A stretch of DNA of 64,000 nt from Porphyromonas sp. COT-239 OH1446 (GCF_000768875.1 NZ_JRAO01000005.1:1-64000), one strand, 5' to 3'. Counted from the stretch's first letter, positions 8,831 to 18,269 are shown. The notes: generated from the sequence alone by a model not told the origin. A program made the numbers and translations.

Positions 8831-8992
8831 GTGTCTCTAGAGCTCTAGGATATTCCCGAGCTAGGGAAATTCATTCGCTGAGGCTCTGCACTCCCCCGTA
8901 GACCAGTCCAGTAACTTGTCGATCTAGTCCATATCTCCCCTCGAAGGGTAACTTCCTCTCGATGTTGGGAGCGTAGAGTGCTACATTTTTAA

Positions 8993-9000
8993 TACTTTTG
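8993..9000 (+). promoter_or_regulatory. -7 promoter box (TACTTTTG) for rel
   Basis: TAnnTTTG match 21 bases before the ATG at 9022; it probably drives the rel-fbp-PBP1a unit. Confidence 0.6.
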
Positions 9001-9021
9001 AGCATCTTTAGGCTTATCATT

Positions 9022-11259
9022 ATGACACAGACCACCGAAAGAGAGAGACGCATCCGTGAGTGTAGCTACGAGCTCACGAGAGGATCGCACTTGCGCCTCG
9101 ATAGATCTCAGAGGCAGCAGCTCATCGCATGCCTCAGGGAGGGCTACGAGGCTGGTGCTTTTGCCCCCAGTGAGCATGAGCCGCACAGTATCGATCGGCT
9201 ACAGCTTAATCTCGAGGTGGCCTGTATTGCACAGCGAGAGCTGGGTCTAGATGTCGAGTCGCTGCTCGCCCTCCTGCTCTTCCGTGCCTGCCACAGCGGG
9301 GCTCTAGAGCTACGTCGCATCGAGGAGCTCTTCGGTGGAGAGCCTGCACGGCTGATTCGTCTACTCTCTCGCACCTCGGAGCTGTATCTCAGACGAGAGT
9401 CTATTAGCTCGGAAAACTTCCATAACCTCCTGCTCTCGATGGCAGAGGACATCCGTGTGGTGCTGCTCATTATCGCCGACCGTCTCTACCTGCTGCGCCA
9501 TGCCAAGGCTCTTCGCAGTAACGAGCATCGTCTGTCGCTGGCCGTAGAGGTGTCTTTCCTCTATGCTCCCCTGGCGCATCGTCTCGGGCTCTACAAGATC
9601 AAGGGCGAGATGGAGGATTTGTGTCTTAAGTATCAAGATCGGGAGACCTTCGACATGATCAAGCGGCGTCTAGGCGAGACTAAGCAGGCCCGTGATGCCT
9701 ATATCGATAGCTTCATCGCCCCTGTGCGCAAGGCCCTGGAGTCCGAGCTCGATGTGCCCTTTGAGATGAAGGGGCGGGTCAAGAGCATCAGTTCTATACA
9801 CAACAAGCTGCGCAAGCAATCCTTCGAGGATATCTACGACCTTTTCGCCATTCGGGTGATCCTCGACGTCCCTCGCTCGAGGGAGCGTCAGCTCTGCTGG
9901 CAAGTCTACTCGATCATCACCGATATGTATCGACCGAACCCCGAGCGGCTCAAGGACTGGATCTCCATCCCCAAGAGCAACGGCTATGAGAGCCTACACA
10001 TCACTGTAATGGGTCCCGAGAACAAATGGGTCGAGGTACAGATCCGCAGCAAGCGTATGGATGCCGTAGCCGAGCAGGGGGTGGCCGCCCACTGGCGATA
10101 CAAGGGCATCAAGGGTGAGCAGGGCCTAGACGAATTCTTAGCCTCTGTGCGGGAGACCCTCGAAGCTGTGCGCTCGGGCGAGCAGGACAAGGAGGCTCTG
10201 CTCGAGTCCTCAGTCATGACTCTGCGCTCGGAGGAGATCTACGTCTTCACCCCCAAGGGCGAGGTGCTGAAGCTGCCCAAGGGGGCTACGGTACTTGACT
10301 TCGCCTTTGCCATCCACAGCCGTGTGGGTGCGACAGCCATCTCGGGCAAGGTCAATGGCAAGAATGTCTCCATCAAGCATCAGCTGCGCAATGGGGACAG
10401 CGTCGAGATCATCACCAGCCAGCAGCAGAATCCTCGAGCCGACTGGCTCTCCTTCGTCGTGAGCTCTCGGGCCAAGAACCGCATTCGTCAGATCTTGCGT
10501 GCTGAGGAGGAGGCTGGTCTCGCTCTCTCCAAAGAGATGGTTCAGCGCAGGATCAAAAACCGTAAGCTGCCTTTCAGCGAGCAACTCTTCTCTCGCCTGC
10601 TGCTGCGCCGAGGGTACAAGCATCAGACGGACTTCTACCGAGATCTCGCTCAGGAACGGCTCGACCTGCAGGCCTTCCTCGATTTCTATGAGACCGAGCT
10701 CAGGCAGCAGGAGCAGTCCGCCCAGGCGCAGAGCATCGCCCCCCAGGGGCGCAGTGCCGAGGAATATGTCGTCCTGCCCGAGGATGGGGCTACAGAGACA
10801 AGGTGCAACAACGAGACCGATATCCTTGTTATAGACCAGGGCCTTACAGGAGTTGAGTACAGCTTCGCCAAGTGCTGTCAGCCTGTCTTTGGCGATCAGA
10901 TCTTCGGCTTCGTGAGTGGGCGAGGGATCAAGATCCACCGCCTCGATTGTCCGAATGCAAGGGATATGTTCGCCCGTACAGGGCACAGGGTCTTGATGGC
11001 CAAGTGGACAGGTAGCGATGACCAGGCTATGCTCATCAGCATTGAGGTCATTGGCCGAGATGATATCGCAGTGGTAACCAACATCACCTCGCTCATCAAA
11101 AAAGACCCCTCTACGAAGATCCGCAGCTACTCAATCGACTCGGCCGACGGCCTCTTCCGAGGGACTTTTACCCTCTATGTGAGCAACCGTAGCTCTCTGA
11201 CAAATCTCATCAAGAAGATCCGAGGGGTCGTCGGAGTCAAGCAAGTAGAGAGACTATAA
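9022..11259 (+). CDS. RelA/SpoT-family (p)ppGpp synthetase with degenerate hydrolase domain
   Basis: A 745-residue Rel/Spo protein of the stringent response. The N-terminal HD hydrolase region is present in outline, but the catalytic His-Asp position reads LLLFRACHSG (Phe87-Arg88), the early metal-binding His is absent, and the ADRLHN segment reads ADRLYLL, so ppGpp hydrolysis is unlikely. The synthetase domain (about 230-360) keeps GRVKSISSIHNKL, YDLFAIRV, EVQIRSKRMD and GVAAHW; its specificity motif is RLKD (309-312), the RxKD form of bifunctional enzymes, not the ExDD of E. coli RelA. A TGS domain (about 405-465) and a C-terminal ACT domain (about 670-745) follow. Start ATG 9022 was preferred over a TTG 24 bases upstream. 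It lies 38 bases before fbp. Confidence 0.92.
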   Translation: MTQTTERERRIRECSYELTRGSHLRLDRSQRQQLIACLREGYEAGAFAPSEHEPHSIDRLQLNLEVACIAQRELGLDVESLLALLLFRACHSGALELRRIEELFGGEPARLIRLLSRTSELYLRRESISSENFHNLLLSMAEDIRVVLLIIADRLYLLRHAKALRSNEHRLSLAVEVSFLYAPLAHRLGLYKIKGEMEDLCLKYQDRETFDMIKRRLGETKQARDAYIDSFIAPVRKALESELDVPFEMKGRVKSISSIHNKLRKQSFEDIYDLFAIRVILDVPRSRERQLCWQVYSIITDMYRPNPERLKDWISIPKSNGYESLHITVMGPENKWVEVQIRSKRMDAVAEQGVAAHWRYKGIKGEQGLDEFLASVRETLEAVRSGEQDKEALLESSVMTLRSEEIYVFTPKGEVLKLPKGATVLDFAFAIHSRVGATAISGKVNGKNVSIKHQLRNGDSVEIITSQQQNPRADWLSFVVSSRAKNRIRQILRAEEEAGLALSKEMVQRRIKNRKLPFSEQLFSRLLLRRGYKHQTDFYRDLAQERLDLQAFLDFYETELRQQEQSAQAQSIAPQGRSAEEYVVLPEDGATETRCNNETDILVIDQGLTGVEYSFAKCCQPVFGDQIFGFVSGRGIKIHRLDCPNARDMFARTGHRVLMAKWTGSDDQAMLISIEVIGRDDIAVVTNITSLIKKDPSTKIRSYSIDSADGLFRGTFTLYVSNRSSLTNLIKKIRGVVGVKQVERL

Positions 11260-11297
11260 GAAGATAGACTGTTTAACATCATCACACCCCCAGCACT

Positions 11298-13271
11298 ATG
11301 GAGCATACTGATAAAGAGCTCAAGTATCTGAGCCTGCTGTCTAAGCAATTCCCCACGGCTGCCTCGGTAGCCTCAGAGATCATGAACCTACAGGCTATCC
11401 TCAACCTGCCCAAGGGTACGGAGCACTTCCTGGCCGACGTGCACGGTGAGTATGAGGCCTTCATTCACGTCCTCAAGAATGCTTCGGGGACGATCCGCCG
11501 CAAGGTCTCCGAGCTCTTCGGCGGACAGATCCGTGAGCAAGAGATCCGTGAGCTTTGTACGCTCATCTACTACCCCCAGGAGAGCCTCGAGCGTATTCGT
11601 CAGCGAGAGAGCTCGGTGGCCGACTGGTATGTCGTAGCCATCAACCAGCTGATCAAGGTCTGTCAGAGAGTGAGCGAGAAGTACACTCGCTCTAAGGTGC
11701 GCAAGGCCCTTCCCCCACAGTACAGCTACATCATCCAGGAGCTCCTGCACGAGGATGGGCTCAACAGCAAGAAGGCGGGTTACCTACAGGCTATCCAAAA
11801 CTCCATCATCGAGACCGGGCAGGCCGAGGACTTCATCATCGCCATCTCTGAGACCATACAGCGTCTGGCCATCGACCATCTGCACGTCGTAGGCGATGTC
11901 TACGACCGAGGCCCAGGAGCTCATGTGATCATGGACAAGCTGCTCACCTACCATAATGTAGACATCCAGTGGGGTAATCATGATATCCTCTGGATGGGTG
12001 CAGCTGTGGGCAACGAGGCGAGCATGGCCAACGTGATTCGTATTGCCCTGCGCTATGCCAATCTAGCTACCCTCGAGGGCGGCTATGGCATCAACCTCCT
12101 ACCATTGGCCCGCCTGGCTATGGAGGAGTATGCCGATGACCCCTGTAAGCGTTTCCAGGCCAAGGTCGGAGATACTGACGAGGCCTATGACGACAAGAGC
12201 CTCTACCTGATCAGTCAGATGCACAAGGCTATTGCAGTCATTCAGTTCAAGCTCGAGGCTCAGCTGATTGCTCGTCGTCCCGAGTATGGGATGCAGGGGC
12301 GCAATCTGCTGCACCTGATGAACCTCGTAGAGGGGACGATCCGTCTGCCTGATGGCAGCGAGCACCCTCTGTTGGATACCCATTTCCCTACGATCGACTT
12401 AGAAGATCCTTATCGTCTCACGGAGGCAGAGGTCGACGTAGTAGCCCGATTGAAGCATTCTTTCCTACACAGTGAGAAGCTTCGCAAGCACGTGAACTTC
12501 CTCTACAAGAAAGGAAGTATGTATCTAGCCTACAACTTCCAGCTCCTCTACCACGCCTCGATCCCACTGAATGAGGATCGAAGCTTCAAGAGGGTACGTG
12601 TTGGCGACCGCTACTACGCAGGCCGAGAGCTCATGGATCGAGTCGACGAATATGTGCGCCTGGCCCACTGGTCTGCTAGCGATGCCCCAGAGCATGGGGA
12701 GGCTGTGGACTATATGTGGTACTTGTGGTGCGGGCCAGACTCGCCCCTCTTTGACAAAAGTGCCATGACGACTTTTGAACGTTACTTCATTGCTGATAAG
12801 GCTACCCACCACGAGCAGAAGGGCTTCTACTACGTCTATCGTGTCGAGCAGGAGGTCTGCGAGCGCATCCTAGCCGAGTTCGGCCTCGAGGGCCCGGACA
12901 CCCATATCATCAACGGGCACGTCCCTGTCAAGGCTGTCAAGGGTGAAGTCCCCCTGCAGGCAGGTGGCAAGCTCATGCTCATCGATGGAGGCTTCAGTCG
13001 AGCCTATCAGTCCAGTACGGGTATGGCTGGCTATACGCTGATCTTCAACTCTCAGGGCCTACAGCTCGTCAAGCACGAACCCTTCAGCTCGACCCGTCAG
13101 GCCATTGAGCAGATGGAGGATATTGAGAGTATCTCCGTCGTGCGCGAATACAGCTCGCACCGCATCCTCGTCCAGGACACAGACCAGGGTAAGATCCTCA
13201 TCGCCCAGGTAGAGGAGCTCAAAAAGCTGCTCTATGCCTACAAGCATGGCCTGATCAAGGAACAAGAATAA
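11298..13271 (+). CDS. fbp: Fructose-1,6-bisphosphatase, class III
   Basis: A 657-residue protein matching the large class III FBPases of Firmicutes and Bacteroidetes, which dephosphorylate fructose-1,6-bisphosphate in gluconeogenesis. It carries the calcineurin-like metallophosphatase signatures: FLADVHGEYEAF near the start, HVVGDVYDRGPGAHVIMD and IQWGNHDILWMGAAVG, and a later IINGHVPVKAVKGE. Full length, start ATG 11298. Placement between rel and a class A PBP suggests one transcript (gaps 38 and 18 bases). It fits an organism living largely on peptides that must make its hexose. Confidence 0.95.
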   Translation: MEHTDKELKYLSLLSKQFPTAASVASEIMNLQAILNLPKGTEHFLADVHGEYEAFIHVLKNASGTIRRKVSELFGGQIREQEIRELCTLIYYPQESLERIRQRESSVADWYVVAINQLIKVCQRVSEKYTRSKVRKALPPQYSYIIQELLHEDGLNSKKAGYLQAIQNSIIETGQAEDFIIAISETIQRLAIDHLHVVGDVYDRGPGAHVIMDKLLTYHNVDIQWGNHDILWMGAAVGNEASMANVIRIALRYANLATLEGGYGINLLPLARLAMEEYADDPCKRFQAKVGDTDEAYDDKSLYLISQMHKAIAVIQFKLEAQLIARRPEYGMQGRNLLHLMNLVEGTIRLPDGSEHPLLDTHFPTIDLEDPYRLTEAEVDVVARLKHSFLHSEKLRKHVNFLYKKGSMYLAYNFQLLYHASIPLNEDRSFKRVRVGDRYYAGRELMDRVDEYVRLAHWSASDAPEHGEAVDYMWYLWCGPDSPLFDKSAMTTFERYFIADKATHHEQKGFYYVYRVEQEVCERILAEFGLEGPDTHIINGHVPVKAVKGEVPLQAGGKLMLIDGGFSRAYQSSTGMAGYTLIFNSQGLQLVKHEPFSSTRQAIEQMEDIESISVVREYSSHRILVQDTDQGKILIAQVEELKKLLYAYKHGLIKEQE

Positions 13272-13289
13272 TCACCTCTATATCAATAA

Positions 13290-15641
13290 ATGAAACTAAG
13301 CAAATCAAGTCTGATCGGTTGGATGTGGGCACTCTTTGCCCTCATCTGGCTGGTCGTACTGGGGACTTTTGTTGCGATTACTCTAGGTTGGATTGGCTAT
13401 ATGCCGCCTCTGGAGCAGCTACAGAACCCTATTGATAAGTATGCCTCTCAGCTTATCTCCTCCGATGGTGAGGTCATAGGTTCGTATGCGCAGAGCGGGG
13501 GCAATCGAGTCTCGATAGACTACAACGACATCTCTCCCAATCTAATCAATGCCCTCGTGGCAACGGAGGATGTGCGCTTTCGAGAGCATTCCGGCATCGA
13601 CTTCCGCAGCGTCGCCCGTGCAGTTTTCAAGACTGGTATCCTTGGGCAGAAAAGTGCCGGTGGGGGGAGTACGATCACCCAGCAGCTGGCCAAGCAGCTC
13701 TACTCCGCCCCCACACGAGGCTTCATCGAGCGTCTGATGCAGAAGCCCATCGAGTGGGTCATCGCTGTCAAGCTCGAACGACTGTACACGAAGGAGGAGA
13801 TCATCACCTTCTATCTCAATCAGTTTGACTTCCTCTACAATGCTGTAGGCATACAGTCAGCCTCCCACACCTACTTCGGTAAGAAGCCCTCCGAGCTCAA
13901 CATTCAAGAGGCAGCTATGCTCGTGGGTATGTGCAAGAACCCCTCCCTCTACAACCCCATTCGCTACAAGGACAGCGATCGCCCCCTTGGCCGTCGCAAT
14001 GTTGTCCTCGAGCAGATGCACAAGGCGGGCTTCCTCACTCGCTTCGAGGCCGACTCGCTCTCGGCCCTGCCCGTGGAGACGAAGTATCACAAGATCGACC
14101 ACAAGGAGGGCCCAGCCCCTTACCTGCGGGAGCATCTGCGCAAGATCATGATGGCCAAGAAGCCTGACCCCTCGGAGTACAGAGGCTGGCAGCGAGAGCA
14201 ATATGTCCTGGACAGTATCGCCTGGGAGCAAGACCCCCTCTACGGCTGGTGCAACAAGAACCTCAAGGCTGACGGCACGCCCTACAACATCTACACCGAT
14301 GGTCTGAGGATCTATACCACCCTCTCGGCCACGATGCAGCGGTATGCCGAGGAGGCTATGCGTGAGCACATGGCAGGCTACCTGCAGCCAGCTTTCGACC
14401 GAGAGAAGAGGGGGCGCAAGGATGCCCCCTTCGCTGCCGAGCTCCCAGCCAAGAGCCGAGAGGAGATCCTCCTCAAAGCCATGAAGCAGACAGACCGCTG
14501 GCGAGAGAGTGCCGAGCAGGGAATGAACCAGGATGAGATCCTCAAGAGCTTCCGTGTCAAGACGAAGATGCAGGTCTGGTCCTGGCAGGGGATGCGAGAC
14601 ACCGTTATGACCCCGCTCGACTCGATCCGTTACCTCAAGGGGATCCTCCGCTCAGGCTTCATGGCAATGAACCCTCACAATGGCCATGTCTTGGCCTATG
14701 TCGGGGGGATCAACTTCTCCAACTTCCAGTACGATATGGTCTCTCGAGGTCGACGTCAGACGGGCTCGATCATCAAGCCCTACCTCTACTCTCTCTCCAT
14801 GATCGAGGGCTTCTCGCCCTGCGATGAAGTCCTGCATGTGCAGCAGGTGATCCCCCTCGAGGACGGTAAGACTTGGATCCCTCGCAATACAAACCGCCGC
14901 CGTATCGGAGAGATGGTTTCACTGCAGTGGGGATTGCAGCACTCGGACAACTGGGTAACTGCCTATCTTATGTCGCAGACCTCGCCCCGAACCTTCCTGC
15001 GCCTCCTGCGCAGCTTCGGCCTACAGGGGCAGATCGATGCGACGATGGCCATGTCGCTGGGTACGCCCGATGCCTCTGTGGCAGAGATGGTCTCGGGCTA
15101 CTCAACCTTCGTCAATCGAGGCATACGAGTGAGTCCGCTCATGGTTACCCACATTGAGGACAAGATGGGCAATGTGGTGGCGACCTTTAGCCCTCAGATG
15201 ACCGAGGTCTTGCCGCAGGATGCCTCCAACAAGATGCTCTACATGCTGCAGAACGTCGTCAATGGAGGGACGGCCGGCCGACTCAGGGCTCGCTACAATC
15301 TGCCCATGCCTCTAGGGGGTAAGACGGGGACGACGAACAACAATAGCGACTCCTGGTTCATTGGCTTCTCGCCCGACATCGTCGCTGGCTGCTGGGTCGG
15401 CGGAGAGGAGCGAAGTATTCGCTTCAACTCAATGACCTATGGCCAGGGAGCTTCGGCCGCTCTGCCGGTCTTTGCTCTCTTCATGCGCAAGGTGTATGCC
15501 GATCCCAAGCTGGGTTACAAAGCCTCGACAGGCTTTGGCCTGCCGCCAACCTTCTCGCCCTGCTCCGATGCCGGCTACGACGGGGAGGACAGCCCAGCCT
15601 CCGAGAACGAGCTCCCCTCCAACGACATTTGGGACTACTAG
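13290..15641 (+). CDS. Penicillin-binding protein 1A (bifunctional transglycosylase/transpeptidase)
   Basis: A 783-residue class A PBP. One N-terminal membrane anchor (about 9-33) precedes a GT51 glycosyltransferase domain with the EDVRFREHSGID signature and the GGSTITQQLAKQL motif. The transpeptidase domain carries the SxxK serine in TGSIIKPYLY, SDN as the SxN motif, and GKTGTTNNN as KTG. It polymerises and cross-links peptidoglycan at the outer face of the inner membrane. It follows fbp by 18 bases and is followed by a hairpin terminator. Confidence 0.95.
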   Translation: MKLSKSSLIGWMWALFALIWLVVLGTFVAITLGWIGYMPPLEQLQNPIDKYASQLISSDGEVIGSYAQSGGNRVSIDYNDISPNLINALVATEDVRFREHSGIDFRSVARAVFKTGILGQKSAGGGSTITQQLAKQLYSAPTRGFIERLMQKPIEWVIAVKLERLYTKEEIITFYLNQFDFLYNAVGIQSASHTYFGKKPSELNIQEAAMLVGMCKNPSLYNPIRYKDSDRPLGRRNVVLEQMHKAGFLTRFEADSLSALPVETKYHKIDHKEGPAPYLREHLRKIMMAKKPDPSEYRGWQREQYVLDSIAWEQDPLYGWCNKNLKADGTPYNIYTDGLRIYTTLSATMQRYAEEAMREHMAGYLQPAFDREKRGRKDAPFAAELPAKSREEILLKAMKQTDRWRESAEQGMNQDEILKSFRVKTKMQVWSWQGMRDTVMTPLDSIRYLKGILRSGFMAMNPHNGHVLAYVGGINFSNFQYDMVSRGRRQTGSIIKPYLYSLSMIEGFSPCDEVLHVQQVIPLEDGKTWIPRNTNRRRIGEMVSLQWGLQHSDNWVTAYLMSQTSPRTFLRLLRSFGLQGQIDATMAMSLGTPDASVAEMVSGYSTFVNRGIRVSPLMVTHIEDKMGNVVATFSPQMTEVLPQDASNKMLYMLQNVVNGGTAGRLRARYNLPMPLGGKTGTTNNNSDSWFIGFSPDIVAGCWVGGEERSIRFNSMTYGQGASAALPVFALFMRKVYADPKLGYKASTGFGLPPTFSPCSDAGYDGEDSPASENELPSNDIWDY

Positions 15642-15665
15642 ACCCCTCCGTCCGATCAATCCTCC

Positions 15666-15716
15666 CCCCCCTCGCCAAGAGCCCTCCCCGTGAGCCTCTT
15701 GCCGAGGGGGGATTTC
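15666..15716 (+). terminator. Terminator after PBP1a
   Basis: Inverted repeat CCCCCCTCGCCAAGAG (15666-15681) with 15696-15711, one mismatch in 16, then ATTTCTCT. It closes the rel-fbp-PBP1a unit. Confidence 0.75.
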
Positions 15717-15852
15717 TCTATATTCCCGCTCTTCTTGCTCGAGCCCTCTAGACTCTGACTCTCTCTCTACCCATCTCGCTCGCCAGGGATCTCTTGGCAC
15801 TTAGATGGACAAATTTGTCTCCCCAACTCTAGACACGCGGACTGATAATTCG

Positions 15853-15860
15853 TACCTTTG
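15853..15860 (+). promoter_or_regulatory. -7 promoter box (TACCTTTG) for TlpA-type lipoprotein
   Basis: Exact TAnnTTTG, 19 bases before the chosen ATG at 15880. It supports that start over an in-frame ATG at 15805, which lies upstream of the box. Confidence 0.75.
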
Positions 15861-15879
15861 CCCTAGTCTTATATATCCA

Positions 15880-17013
15880 ATGATTATGGCCAAAAATATT
15901 AGCTGGGCTCTGCTGCTCTTCATTTGGGCTCTTACCTCATGCCAGTCCTCAAGCTATATTATCTCGGGGACTTTGCCCGATCAGGCAGCAGATCTCGATG
16001 ATCAGTATATCTATTTGTTAGCCTTCGGCTCGCAGACCCCTATCGACAGTGCTAAGATCTCGGGCGGTGCCTTTAGCTTCTCCAAAAGAGAGGCCGTGGA
16101 TAGCCTCCCAGAGGGTGTCCTCTCGGCTGGTGAGCGATACAAGGCCGTTGTGATCCTCGAACCTGGGCGTATCCTGGTCGATATGAGCCGTGAGGGTGGG
16201 GCGACGGGGACACCTCTCAACGACGCCCTCTCTGCCTTCCTCGCTCGCCAAGACAAAGCCTTGCAGGCCACCAAGGCCAAGAGCGACTCGATCAGCTCCC
16301 TCATGGAGCAGTCTCTTGAGGGCCTTTCGGGAGCAGGAGATCGATCCAATGAGCTGTATCTGAGTCTGCAAACTCTCCTGGAGGCTTATCACTCCGAGGT
16401 GCTTAATCTTAATAGAGAGCTCTTTGAGGCCAATCGAGAAAACGTCCTCGGAGCTCGTGCTCTGAACCTCCTACTAGGTAAGGTTTCCAAGGCGGAAGCT
16501 GACCATCTGATCGCATCTGCAGGCCCAGTCGTGCTGAGGCATCCGCAGGTCGCCGCACTCCTAGAGGCTCGTAGGTCGCTTGAGGCTACGCAGGACGGGC
16601 AGCCCTTCACAGACTTTGCCGATGATAGCGATCCCGAGCTCAAGCTTAGCCGCTATGTCGGTCGGGGACATTACACGCTGGTGGATTTTTGGGCTAGTTG
16701 GTGCGCTCCCTGCCGTCGAGAGATGCCTGCCCTGCGTCGAGTCTATGACCATTACCGAGACAGAGGCCTGAGGGTCGTAGGGGTAGCTGTCGCTGACAAA
16801 CGAGAGGCACACGCCAAGGCTGTTGCCGAGGATGGGATCTCTTGGCCTCAGATCTTCAGCGAGCAGGAGGCTAGTAGGCTATATGGCATCGAGACCATCC
16901 CCCACCTCATCCTCTTTGCCCCCGACGGCACGATCGTCGAGCGAGATCTTCGTGGTGATAGGATCAGTCGCCTCTTGGATGACCTCCTAGAGAAGAACGG
17001 CGGTAGACTATAG
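15880..17013 (+). CDS. TlpA-like thioredoxin lipoprotein (thiol-disulfide reductase)
   Basis: A 377-residue predicted lipoprotein with lipobox ALTSC. The first ~110 residues (SYIISGTLPDQ ... YIYLLAFGSQTPIDSAKISGGAF) resemble the DUF4369 domain found before thioredoxin domains in Bacteroidetes. A helical charged middle follows. The C-terminal thioredoxin domain has VDFWASWCAPCRREMP with the redox pair Cys275/Cys278 and a cis-proline segment ETIPHLILF. It probably reduces or shuffles disulfides of envelope proteins and could take electrons from the DsbD at 57075-59090. Monocistronic. Confidence 0.87.
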   Translation: MIMAKNISWALLLFIWALTSCQSSSYIISGTLPDQAADLDDQYIYLLAFGSQTPIDSAKISGGAFSFSKREAVDSLPEGVLSAGERYKAVVILEPGRILVDMSREGGATGTPLNDALSAFLARQDKALQATKAKSDSISSLMEQSLEGLSGAGDRSNELYLSLQTLLEAYHSEVLNLNRELFEANRENVLGARALNLLLGKVSKAEADHLIASAGPVVLRHPQVAALLEARRSLEATQDGQPFTDFADDSDPELKLSRYVGRGHYTLVDFWASWCAPCRREMPALRRVYDHYRDRGLRVVGVAVADKREAHAKAVAEDGISWPQIFSEQEASRLYGIETIPHLILFAPDGTIVERDLRGDRISRLLDDLLEKNGGRL

Positions 17014-17161
17014 ACCACCCCTTAGTGTCGCCTCCTTTCGTCGAGCTTTGCCTCAGCCTCGTTGCCCTAGAGCATCGAAATCCTCCCCCATTCTTCCGCC
17101 CTTGAATAGCCAGGAGAGGCGGCGTGGTGTGTCAAGTTGATCTTAGTTTGCGAATAGATTT

Positions 17162-17178
17162 GGTTTATAATATAAACC
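17162..17178. promoter_or_regulatory. Operator-like palindrome upstream of membrane protein/regulator pair
   Basis: Perfect palindrome GGTTTATA-A-TATAAACC, ending five bases before the -7 box. A dimeric winged-helix protein could bind it. The second gene of the transcript encodes such a regulator, so autoregulation is a reasonable guess. Confidence 0.5.
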
Positions 17179-17182
17179 TTAT

Positions 17183-17190
17183 TATATTTG
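17183..17190 (+). promoter_or_regulatory. -7 promoter box (TATATTTG)
   Basis: Exact TAnnTTTG in a locally A/T-rich stretch, upstream of the membrane protein/winged-helix pair. Confidence 0.7.
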
Positions 17191-17335
17191 CATCGTGATA
17201 GAGTGCTTCGTCCAGCCTAGGAGGGCGATCCGCCTCTGTCCGAGAGCTCTCCCCATGAGGCTCATATGCAGCCTCCTTAGTAGATCGAGACCCTATCAAG
17301 GTCTCTAGTCATTCATCATTCAAATCTCTACGACA

Positions 17336-17977
17336 ATGGAAACGAATCAACTAACACCACAGCAGAGCCTTCGGGTTATCGAGCAAATGATCCAAAATAC
17401 CCAGCAGCGTGTAAGCACCGAGGGCGGACTCCAATTCCTTATCTGGGGTTACGCAACCGTATTGACGAGCATTTTCTATGCTCTATTCGAGGACTATATG
17501 GGTTGGAATGCTGGCTGGATTTGGCTGCTGATCCCCATCCTCGGGACTCCACTCTCGATCTGGACAATCATGCGTGAGCGCAAGAGACAGCATTTTCGCA
17601 GCCAAGTCGATCGCTTCATGACGGCTACTTGGCTGGTTATCGGGCTGAATACCTTCCTGGCCAGTGCTGTCTATGGCATCTTCTCTGGGATAGCCATCAT
17701 TACCCTGATTGGCTCGGCCTCGGCTATTACGGGCTTCTCACTGCGCATTCGAGTGCTGCAGATCTGTTCGATTTTGGGGTTGGTCTTGAACTACGGAGCT
17801 ATCTTCCTGGATAATATCCTGCCCGAGATGAACTTCTCGAGTACGAGATTTGGTCTCTTCTTTGGCCTTGTCTTCTTCATTATGAACTGTATTCCTGGGC
17901 ACTACATGTACGTTCGGGCCCGCCGCCAGCAGCGTTTGCAGCAGCAAAACTCTCAGAGCAATGGCACAGATCATTAG
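17336..17977 (+). CDS. Hypothetical integral membrane protein
   Basis: A 213-residue protein with a short soluble N-terminus (QQSLRVIEQMIQNTQQRV) and about five hydrophobic segments: YATVLTSIFYALF, AGWIWLLIPILGTPLSIW, TWLVIGLNTFLASAVYGI, a Gly/Ala/Ile-rich stretch, and RFGLFFGLVFFIMNCIPGHYM. The tail is basic then Gln-rich. I do not recognise a characterised family. Its stop overlaps the start of the winged-helix gene by 17 bases. Such membrane-protein/regulator pairs are common in Bacteroidetes, and the partner suggests a signal-sensing or regulated membrane role. Confidence 0.75.
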   Translation: METNQLTPQQSLRVIEQMIQNTQQRVSTEGGLQFLIWGYATVLTSIFYALFEDYMGWNAGWIWLLIPILGTPLSIWTIMRERKRQHFRSQVDRFMTATWLVIGLNTFLASAVYGIFSGIAIITLIGSASAITGFSLRIRVLQICSILGLVLNYGAIFLDNILPEMNFSSTRFGLFFGLVFFIMNCIPGHYMYVRARRQQRLQQQNSQSNGTDH

Positions 17978-18269
17978 CTTGCCAAGTCTCGACCCTGTAC
18001 TCATGTCCGAGCTGAGGCTAGCCATCATGTCCATTTTGATGTCGGTAGAGGAGGCGGACTTTGTCTACATCAAGGAGGTTACCTCTGCAACCTCGGGCAA
18101 TATCAGTGTGCAACTGGATAAGTTAGCCAGTTTGGGCTACTTGACGATCGAGAAAGGATTTGTGGGCAAGAGGCCTCGAACCAGCTGTCATATCACCCAG
18201 CAGGGGCGAGAGGCTTTCGTCCGACACTTCGAGGCTCTCAGAGCCTATCACCCCGATGATAAGCCCTAG
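17961..18269 (+). CDS. Winged-helix transcriptional regulator
   Basis: A 102-residue protein matching the small winged-helix family (PF13601-type): LRLAIMSILMSVEEADFVYIKE leads into the recognition region TSATSGNISVQLDKLASLGYLTIEKGFVG (two-part motif), then a wing with RPRTSCHITQQGREAF. Its start lies inside the end of the membrane-protein gene, so they are translated together. It probably acts as a dimer; the palindrome at 17162-17178 is a candidate target. A hairpin follows the gene. Confidence 0.87.
   Translation: MAQIISLPSLDPVLMSELRLAIMSILMSVEEADFVYIKEVTSATSGNISVQLDKLASLGYLTIEKGFVGKRPRTSCHITQQGREAFVRHFEALRAYHPDDKP

Larger units (their letters stand above)
17014..17335 (+). other. Non-coding region with promoter, palindrome and structured leader
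   Basis: No gene is seen in this 322-base gap. It holds the palindrome 17162-17178 and the -7 box 17183-17190, implying a leader of about 140 bases. That leader can form at least two hairpins: GAGGCT/AGCCTC at 17257-17275 and GAGACC/GGTCTC at 17287-17305. The latter resembles a worn copy of the 23-bp intergenic repeat. Confidence 0.5.

Noticed and set aside
8998-9021. TTG at 8998 as the start of the Rel gene.
   Set aside because: It overlaps the -7 box, so it would lie outside the transcript; ATG at 9022 is better placed.
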